Source: Nitrospirota bacterium (GTDB lineage: Bacteria > Nitrospirota > Thermodesulfovibrionia > Thermodesulfovibrionales > Dissulfurispiraceae). From it: a stretch of DNA of 20,372 bases. Each line of letters opens with the position of its first letter. Positions within the stretch are counted from its first letter, which is position 1. The notes under the pieces are model-generated. The model was not told the DNA's origin and did no database searches. It worked only from the letters and a program-made list of their open reading frames with translations. The position numbers and the translations under genes are program-made. The stretch covers positions 1-20,372 of the forward strand of contig JACREW010000078.1 of the NCBI GenBank assembly GCA_016212685.1. Reading direction: 5' to 3'. Positions 6,474 through 12,008 of this stretch are shown piece by piece.

Positions 6474-7487
6474 TTAAACCTCGCATAATAATACGTTTTT
6501 AGCGCTGTAAAATTCAAAAGGGTTGCCGCCAGAAAATCCTTTTTCTATGTTTACGGAACAGGCCATGCAGAAATCCTTGCAGAGGCCGCATCCGTTGCAC
6601 AGAGAAGTGCTGAAGAAGAGTTCTCTGTCGTCATCCTTATTTTCTATCTTCAATGCCCCCGTGGGACACATGCCTACGCACGCGAAACAATTGTTACACG
6701 TTTCAGTAACATTGACATCATAATAGCAATTCTTCAGCAATTCTTTCTGAATTTCATCCGGCAAAATCTTAATTGCCCTGTTCAGCAGTTCCCGTTTAAA
6801 CGGCAGTTTTTTGGCCGAATATGACTGTGTATGTTCGATGCTTTCTTCATTGTCAAAGAGTCCTGCCGCCTGAATAAAGGTTAGGTTCTTTAAGGCTTTA
6901 AAAAAACCGCGCCTGTCGTATGAAATATCCTGAAAGTCGAGTTCGGCGATGTCTCTCACCGGTTTTATCCTTCCTGAGATTTTCAGCGATGTCTTTGCTT
7001 CGATAGCGGCTATCCTTTTTTGCAGGGTATCGGCTATAAAGCCGTTTTTGCAATCCGCGCATCCGGTCATGTCTATTTGCAGCGGGTTCTGCATATATAA
7101 ATAAAGGGCTATTATATGCTCTTCCGATAAATAGCCGAAACAATATGTCCGCGCGTGATGAGGTTTTTTTGTATTGCTCCTGCATCCTAATACCGGAGAG
7201 TCTATCGAGGGTTGTAGTTTTCTGAGTTTGCCGATTACCGAATAAAAATCATGCCCTTTTATCTCAAAGCAGTCGGATGGGCATGATGAAACACAAAGCA
7301 TGCATTCGGAGCATTTGTCGGAGCTGATGCTTACATCATGGGATATTTCTATCGCCTCTGATCGGCACTGCTCTATGCACCGGTTGCACTCATTGCGGTT
7401 GAAACGCATCCTCATGCACCGGGAACGGTCAGTCTCGATACAGTCTCCGGCGTTTAACGCCTTATCTATGATTTTGCCTTTTAGCAT
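6474..7487 (-). CDS. Polyferredoxin-like 4Fe-4S protein
   Basis: This 337-residue protein has an N-terminal pair of cluster motifs, C34-x2-C37-x3-C41 (with C24 upstream as a likely fourth ligand) and C59-x2-C62-x2-C65-x3-C69. A C-terminal ferredoxin pair follows, C264-x2-C267-x2-C270-x3-C274 and C297-x2-C300-x2-C303-x3-C307. The middle contains further cysteines (GC102RSN, YC116FG, C143ADC146) in a domain that may bind another metal or thiol partner. At 192-197 there is RRGFFK, a twin-arginine-like motif in an internal position, so not an export signal. The ATG lies three bases after the chaperone stop, so the two are coupled. It is probably a cytoplasmic electron carrier for maturation or for a redox enzyme; no specific partner can be named. 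Confidence 0.78.
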   Translation of the reverse strand: MLKGKIIDKALNAGDCIETDRSRCMRMRFNRNECNRCIEQCRSEAIEISHDVSISSDKCSECMLCVSSCPSDCFEIKGHDFYSVIGKLRKLQPSIDSPVLGCRSNTKKPHHARTYCFGYLSEEHIIALYLYMQNPLQIDMTGCADCKNGFIADTLQKRIAAIEAKTSLKISGRIKPVRDIAELDFQDISYDRRGFFKALKNLTFIQAAGLFDNEESIEHTQSYSAKKLPFKRELLNRAIKILPDEIQKELLKNCYYDVNVTETCNNCFACVGMCPTGALKIENKDDDRELFFSTSLCNGCGLCKDFCMACSVNIEKGFSGGNPFEFYSAKNVLLCEV

Positions 7488-7490
7488 CGG

Positions 7491-8162
7491 TTAATTCTGC
7501 GTGATTGTTGCCCTCAATTCCACCGGAATATTATCCGAATGCTGCGGGCTTTCAATAAAGGCCGAAACGCAGTCCGCGAGCGCTCTGTAATATTCGCCGG
7601 ATGCGCCTTGTTTTATTTTACCGCAAAACGGCTTTACCCACCTTTTCAGAAAATTGTTCAAAAACAATTCCTGCGTGTTTATAAGCTCTATGGCTTTGCC
7701 GGTTTCGGATCTTTCGAGGGCCTCGATTTCTTTGAATATCAGGTAATACATGAATTCGAGTTCCGCCGTTATGTGGTCGGGCAGGTTGTTGAATTCGCTG
7801 TCCATAGCGAGCCCCTGCGCCTCATATATCTTTATAACTTCCATCGTGGAATCGCCCATGACCTTTTTTTCGCCGTCAAGATATATCGAGCCGTAAGGCG
7901 GAGCTAAAAGCTCGGCAGGGCCGACGAAGAGTCTCGCATAATCAACCAAAAGGTCTTCTTCGCTGTATTTCATAAATGCCTTTCCCATCGCGGATACATG
8001 CGCTGCGGCATCCGGAACTGCTTGAGTTAATAATGCTTCAAGGTTTTTGAAAAATTCCTCCTGAATGAACGCCTCTTTGTGCGGCTGATAAAAACATGCG
8101 GACAGAAGCCTGAAACAATCGCCTCTCGCCTTTTCACGGGAAATAAATTTCTGAATATCCAC
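7491..8162 (-). CDS. TorD/NarJ-family chaperone for a molybdoenzyme
   Basis: The all-helical 223-residue protein shows TorD-family landmarks: DYARLFVGPAELLAPPYGSIYLDGEKKVMGDSTMEV (about 74-109), a Y..G pattern, and LPDHITAELEFMYYL (127-141). These chaperones hold the apo-enzyme and its Tat signal peptide until the molybdopterin cofactor is inserted. Its natural client is the RR-signal oxidoreductase encoded just upstream, so it would correspond to ArrD if that enzyme is ArrA. The start is GTG at 8162 with GAGAGG about five bases before it. An intrinsic terminator and an extended -10 promoter lie between this gene and arrB, so it heads its own transcript. Confidence 0.85.
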   Translation of the reverse strand: MDIQKFISREKARGDCFRLLSACFYQPHKEAFIQEEFFKNLEALLTQAVPDAAAHVSAMGKAFMKYSEEDLLVDYARLFVGPAELLAPPYGSIYLDGEKKVMGDSTMEVIKIYEAQGLAMDSEFNNLPDHITAELEFMYYLIFKEIEALERSETGKAIELINTQELFLNNFLKRWVKPFCGKIKQGASGEYYRALADCVSAFIESPQHSDNIPVELRATITQN

Positions 8163-8185
8163 GGTCGCCTCTCTTATATCGAAGT

Positions 8186-8194
8186 ATTATAACA
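8186..8194 (-). promoter_or_regulatory. Extended -10 promoter of the TorD-like gene
   Basis: The minus strand reads TGT-TATAAT (8194-8186), an extended -10 element, 23 bases before the GTG start. No good -35 is seen; extended -10 promoters need little. It lies directly after the terminator T-run, which fits a new transcript for the accessory cluster. Confidence 0.4.
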
Positions 8195-8199
8195 CCAAG

Positions 8200-8239
8200 A
8201 AAAAATTGGAGTGAGAGAGCGTACTGCCTCTCTCACCCC
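8200..8239 (-). terminator. Rho-independent terminator after arrB
   Basis: A perfect 9-bp stem, GTGAGAGAG (8211-8219) with CTCTCTCAC (8228-8236), encloses an 8-base loop; two more G-C pairs extend it past one mismatch. On the minus strand it is followed by CCAATTTTTTCTT. Position is 20 bases past the arrB stop. Confidence 0.75.
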
Positions 8240-8258
8240 ATAACACCGTCAAATCATT

Positions 8259-9086
8259 CTACTTTTTAGCCTTTGCAGGAGCGGCTGCCGCCATTTTTTT
8301 GGCTTCGCCTCTGAAACCCCTGATATAATAAACATTAGGCTGCGTGCCTTTTTCGCCAGACTTTAAAAGCTCGCCCTTGTTGTTTTTCAACTGGACCGGC
8401 TTATGCTTCTTCAGGAGCAGGCTTATCTCGCTTTTCGGATCGTTCTGGTCTCCGAATATTCTCGCCTTTGCAGGGCACGCTACAACACAGTTAGGCAGTT
8501 CGCCGTTACTCACCCTGTGCTCGCAGAAGATGCACTTCTCGACCTTTCCCTTTTCCCTTACGTTCGCGTAATCGGAGTGCTTGTAAATGGTTCTGTGCGG
8601 AGGCATATCTCCGGCCTTCTTTGAGACATCAGCGCCCGAGGATGTGCAACCCGGGATAACTTCTTTTGTATCCTTGTAAAAAGGATGCACCTCATCCGTA
8701 AAGTCGTTGAAGCTGATTACGCTGTATTGCACGCCTTTCTTATCCACGTCTTCAGCGCTGTAAGGACAGTTCTGCTGGCAGAGACGGCAGCCGATGCACC
8801 TTTCCTGATTGTGGATCGTCATGCCGTTTTCGTGCTTGTGCATTGCCTTCGGAGTTACCGGGCAAACCTTCACGCACGGAGCATCGGTGCAGTGGTTGCA
8901 GAGAACAGGCCTCGGGGTGAACTTAGTATTCGGGTATTTGCCCTCTGTTGTCATTATAAAGTCCGCCCAGTTATATGTCTGTCCTTTTGCCCTGTCTTGA
9001 GTGTTGTTCTCTGTTTTGCAGGCTATGGCGCACGCGCCGCAGCCTACGCACTTCTGTAAATCTATTACCATTCCGTATTTAGGCAT
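8259..9086 (-). CDS. arrB: Four-cluster Fe-S subunit, ArrB-like
   Basis: The electron-transfer partner of the catalytic subunit. It has four ferredoxin-type sets: C13-x2-C16-x2-C19-x3-C23, C63-x2-C66-x4-C71-x3-C75, C97-x2-C100-x2-C103-x3-C107 and C185-x2-C188-x11-C200-x3-C204, as in DmsB/PsrB/NrfC proteins. The start MPKYGMVIDLQKCVGCGACA and the end LLKKHKPVQLK ... NVYYIRGF resemble ArrB as I remember it. It lacks its own signal peptide and probably crosses the membrane bound to the Tat-signal subunit. SD AGGAGG lies nine bases before the ATG, and the arrA stop is 19 bases upstream. An extra segment (about 141-178, with Cys147) and an alanine/lysine tail (264-275) make it about 40 residues longer than Shewanella ArrB as I recall it. 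Confidence 0.75.
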   Translation of the reverse strand: MPKYGMVIDLQKCVGCGACAIACKTENNTQDRAKGQTYNWADFIMTTEGKYPNTKFTPRPVLCNHCTDAPCVKVCPVTPKAMHKHENGMTIHNQERCIGCRLCQQNCPYSAEDVDKKGVQYSVISFNDFTDEVHPFYKDTKEVIPGCTSSGADVSKKAGDMPPHRTIYKHSDYANVREKGKVEKCIFCEHRVSNGELPNCVVACPAKARIFGDQNDPKSEISLLLKKHKPVQLKNNKGELLKSGEKGTQPNVYYIRGFRGEAKKMAAAAPAKAKK

Positions 9087-9105
9087 CTATCTTTACCTCC
9101 TTTCC

Positions 9106-11658
9106 TTAAGCCTTCTCGACTTTTACAGCGGTAAAGCCGCCGTTTCTGCAGTTGCTGCCGGTAAAGCGCTCGACATCGAAGGGCATAAGGTCGTTATTGT
9201 TGCCGCCTCTCGGTGTCTTGCCGAATTCCTTTGCGGCAACCTTTCCGTAAGCGTAATGTCCCTGACCGTAGCACTTTGAAACAGTGCCGGGCCTTACGCC
9301 TTCAAAGAGCTTTGCCTTAACGGTAATGCTGCCTGTTACGGAAGTAAGCTTTACCATATCGCCGGTCTTGATCCCGAGTTTCTTGCCGTCTTCGGGATTT
9401 ATCCTTACCACGTCGTCCCAGCTCTCATCGCCGACATCGACCTTTTTGAACTCCTGATACCATGTGGTGTTCTGGCTTCTGCCTTCCCTGTTGAGCCTTG
9501 ACTTGAAGTCAACAAGTATAAACGGATATCTGACAGAATCTCCCCATACCTTCGGCGCTTCATAATGAGGCACGAACACCTCTTCGCCCTTTGCAATGTA
9601 GTTGGCTGCCTCGACAACATCATCAATGGTAGTCTTGTGTTTCTTGGCATGGTCGCCGAGCGCCTTTTTAAGGGCTTCGCTGTAGAACTCGAACTTTTTG
9701 GTAGGCGTAGGAAATCCTTTTTCCCACATCTTTTTAAACTGGTACGGCTCTGAATTGTAAATGCCCTTTGCTTTAAAGTCATCCCATCCGTTGAGTTTCG
9801 GCTCTCCTTTAAGAGGTTCTTTCGGCTTCCAGAGCGGTTCGCTGATTATCTTTGCCGCGATCTCGGCAAATTCTGTTGCATTTGTCGGGGTCTTGCCTGT
9901 CTCGGGGTCTTTGAATGAATTGAAATAGTTGATCATGCTGGGGAAGCCTTTTTCACCTAACTTATGGGCAAGCATATACATAATCTCTGTCTCATCAGCC
10001 TTTTCTTCCCACATCCTTCCGACAACAGGCTGCTGAATGGAGAGATGGGAATAAGTGTTGCCTTTGTTGCCGATACATGATAGCTTTTGTGTTGCATGGT
10101 GCGCTGCAGGGAGAACGATATCGGCAAACATTGCCGCCTCTGCAGGGTTAGTGCCGATGTGGACATAAAAAACCTTGCTCATTGCCTTGTCCCATCTGTC
10201 CGCTCCGGTACATGAGAAGTTGAAGTTTGCCCAGTTGCTCACGATTACCTTAATATCATAAGGATCCTCATGAATAATACCGGTAGCCGCATTGTTTGTA
10301 ATAACAGAGCTTCCGGCCTTACCTTCGGATATCGAAGGAAACTGCTTATATCCACGCTGGTCTATCTTCTTCTCTTTGCCGTACTTCTTTGCCATATCAT
10401 CGAGGAATGTATCGATAGCCGGAAGTTTGCCTGAGGGAGCCTTGCCGTGATTTCTCAATGCCCCGCCCTGCGTATCTGTCGAACCGAACAGACCGACAAG
10501 TGCATATACAGCAAAAGACGCATACGCGCCCCTCGGGCTCATGCAAACTCCGGGGCCCATCCAGATGGAAAGCGCCGGAGCAGCGGCAGCCATTGTCTTC
10601 GTAAGGCTCACAATCTGTGCTTTTGAAATGCCGCAGACCTTCTCCGCCCATTCGGGAGTTCTGTCTTTCAGTTCTATATTCCACCATTTTACGAGGCCGT
10701 GTGTATGCTTTTCAGCAAATGACTTCTCATCAACGGCCTTTCCTGCCTTGAACTGGTTCTTGCCGTCTTTAAAGTCGCCGACAAACTCTTTGCTCCAGAG
10801 CCCTTCCGTGAGGGCTACATGCGCGATGGCTAAAGCAAGGGCTGAGTCTTCGCCCGGCTTTACCGGAACCCAATGGTGGGATTTAGCTGCTATCGCGCTG
10901 AGCCTCGGGTCAACGGTAATAACCGTGCCGTTATCGATAACATCGCCGATCTTATTGATGGTATTAGGTACGTTTCTATTCGAACTGAGAGGGTCGCATC
11001 CCCATGCAACCAGACATTTTGTGTTTGCAAGGTCATAATCTCTGTAGCCCCAGAAGCCCTCTGTATAGAAAGGCCCGAACTTTTCGGCTTCGGCGCAGAT
11101 TGCGCTGTGCGAAATAGCATTCGGCGAGCCGATTATCTTAGGAAGGGTGCCGTATGCAAGGGGATATGTCTTGTCGGAATACCTTCCCCTGATGAACATA
11201 AATTTATGCGGCTCATTGTTTTTCCTGAGCTCGATAATTTTATCGGCAAGAATACCCAATGCCTCATCCCATGATACAGGAACGAATTTAGGATCCTCTC
11301 CTCTGCCCTTCTTCGGGTTTGTCCTCTTCATCGGAACCTTTACCCTGTCGGGGTCGTAAAGCTCCTGAAGCATAATATGTCCTCTCGGACATACATAGCC
11401 GTTGTTTGCTTTTGAAAGCTGATTTCCACGAACTTTAACGGCTCTGCCGTTCTGGACAAAAACTTCGGCCGGGCACCACTGCGTGCAGCCCTGACATGTG
11501 GTGGGTATCCACTTGCCGGGGTCTGTGCTGCCGCTTACCTTTTCACCTGCAAGCGGCTTAGGCGCTTGAGCAAAGGCGTTTAGCGACGGTCCGGCTATTG
11601 CTACTGCCGCGCCGGCTGCCACGCCTGCCTTTAGAAAATCTCTTCTCTTAATCTGCAT
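9106..11658 (-). CDS. arrA: Molybdopterin oxidoreductase catalytic subunit, probable respiratory arsenate reductase ArrA
   Basis: An 850-residue DMSO-reductase-family protein. It opens with a Tat signal (KRRDFLK, residues 4-10; hydrophobic stretch; cleavage near AFA-QA at 30). The N-terminal 4Fe-4S motif is C55-x2-C58-x3-C62-x27-C90. Cys188 in HSAICAEAEKF is the expected Mo ligand. Motifs I remember as ArrA-specific are present: RGRY (157-160; the related arsenite oxidase ArxA has GRGWG here), YTEGFWGY (198-205), FVGDF (292-296) and WWNIELKDRTPEWA (325-338), which cover classic arrA primer sites. The C-terminal domain (about 710-850) is the molydopterin-dinucleotide-binding fold. The SD is GAGGAGGT, spacing six. 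Close relatives include selenate, polysulfide and thiosulfate reductases, so the substrate is not certain; arsenate is the best match. No membrane subunit follows. Confidence 0.7.
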   Translation of the reverse strand: MQIKRRDFLKAGVAAGAAVAIAGPSLNAFAQAPKPLAGEKVSGSTDPGKWIPTTCQGCTQWCPAEVFVQNGRAVKVRGNQLSKANNGYVCPRGHIMLQELYDPDRVKVPMKRTNPKKGRGEDPKFVPVSWDEALGILADKIIELRKNNEPHKFMFIRGRYSDKTYPLAYGTLPKIIGSPNAISHSAICAEAEKFGPFYTEGFWGYRDYDLANTKCLVAWGCDPLSSNRNVPNTINKIGDVIDNGTVITVDPRLSAIAAKSHHWVPVKPGEDSALALAIAHVALTEGLWSKEFVGDFKDGKNQFKAGKAVDEKSFAEKHTHGLVKWWNIELKDRTPEWAEKVCGISKAQIVSLTKTMAAAAPALSIWMGPGVCMSPRGAYASFAVYALVGLFGSTDTQGGALRNHGKAPSGKLPAIDTFLDDMAKKYGKEKKIDQRGYKQFPSISEGKAGSSVITNNAATGIIHEDPYDIKVIVSNWANFNFSCTGADRWDKAMSKVFYVHIGTNPAEAAMFADIVLPAAHHATQKLSCIGNKGNTYSHLSIQQPVVGRMWEEKADETEIMYMLAHKLGEKGFPSMINYFNSFKDPETGKTPTNATEFAEIAAKIISEPLWKPKEPLKGEPKLNGWDDFKAKGIYNSEPYQFKKMWEKGFPTPTKKFEFYSEALKKALGDHAKKHKTTIDDVVEAANYIAKGEEVFVPHYEAPKVWGDSVRYPFILVDFKSRLNREGRSQNTTWYQEFKKVDVGDESWDDVVRINPEDGKKLGIKTGDMVKLTSVTGSITVKAKLFEGVRPGTVSKCYGQGHYAYGKVAAKEFGKTPRGGNNNDLMPFDVERFTGSNCRNGGFTAVKVEKA

Positions 11659-11742
11659 ACTTTTACCTCCTCTGTTTTGTTTGACAGATAAGCCTTACTT
11701 TAACAATCTACACATAACGACATAAGTCCAAGACAGTTTGTC

Positions 11743-11761
11743 ATTCCGGCTTGTCCGGAAT
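11743..11761. repeat. REP-like palindromic repeat
   Basis: ATTCCGG (11743-11749) and CCGGAAT (11755-11761) flank a five-base loop, in the form TCATTCCGGCTTGTCCGGAATC. This matches a very common intergenic repeat style (GTCATTCC...GGAATC) in many bacterial genomes. On the minus strand it lies in the leader of arrA with no T-run after it, so it is a repeat and not a good terminator. Confidence 0.55.
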
Positions 11762-11844
11762 CTTTCTTTGTTTATTGTTTCTGCACTCCCCTCCTTTCCT
11801 GTTCATGCGCTTCTGAAATTTTTTTAATAAAACCTTGTAATATA

Positions 11845-11860
11845 ATCAACTTTTATGCCA
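11845..11860 (-). promoter_or_regulatory. Possible sigma-54 promoter upstream of arrA
   Basis: TGGCATAAAAGTTGAT on the minus strand matches the -24/-12 consensus TGGCACG-N4-TTGCA in spacing and in TGGCA and TTG; the invariant C of the -12 GC is A here, which weakens it. A sigma-54-dependent activator is encoded in the same window at 18110. It would give a leader of roughly 175 bases. Confidence 0.25.
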
Positions 11861-12008
11861 TTCTTAACCTATTGAATTGCAAGCTTTTTCATTTAAACTC
11901 GTGTTACCTAAAGGAAACATAACATAACAAAAAATCTATTTTCATTATAATTATCAAGGACTAAAATGATTTGTGCCTAAAAACTAATTTGTTACGATTA
12001 AGTAACGT

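Larger units (their letters stand above)
11659..12008. other. 350-base intergenic region upstream of arrA
   Basis: It is AT-rich and has no convincing gene. It holds the arrA ribosome-binding site, a short palindromic repeat (11743-11761), a sigma-54-like element (11845-11860), a TATAAT without a usable -35 (11949-11944) and an inverted repeat GTTAC-N6-GTAAC (11991-12006) just after the upstream gene's stop. The length suggests regulated arrA expression with a long leader. Confidence 0.6.

Noticed and set aside
6027..6488. A 153-codon plus-strand open frame
   Set aside because: It is antisense to the FmdE gene, which has firm motifs; no start signal or recognisable domain.
9106..11658. Arsenite oxidase ArxA as the identity of the catalytic subunit
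   Set aside because: The diagnostic position has RGRY, the ArrA form, where ArxA carries GRGWG as I recall it.
11741..11806. A 21-codon open frame (MNRKGGECRN...) in the arrA leader
   Set aside because: It has no ribosome-binding site, runs through the palindromic repeat and has low-quality composition. Too little to call a leader peptide.
11944..11957. TTGATAATTATAAT as an FNR-type site upstream of arrA
   Set aside because: Only the left half-site matches well; the right half differs at two of five positions and the region is AT-rich.
11991..12006. GTTAC-N6-GTAAC inverted repeat as a terminator or operator
   Set aside because: The stem is only five pairs and the T-run is about 10 bases away; no known operator matches. 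Kept only as a note.
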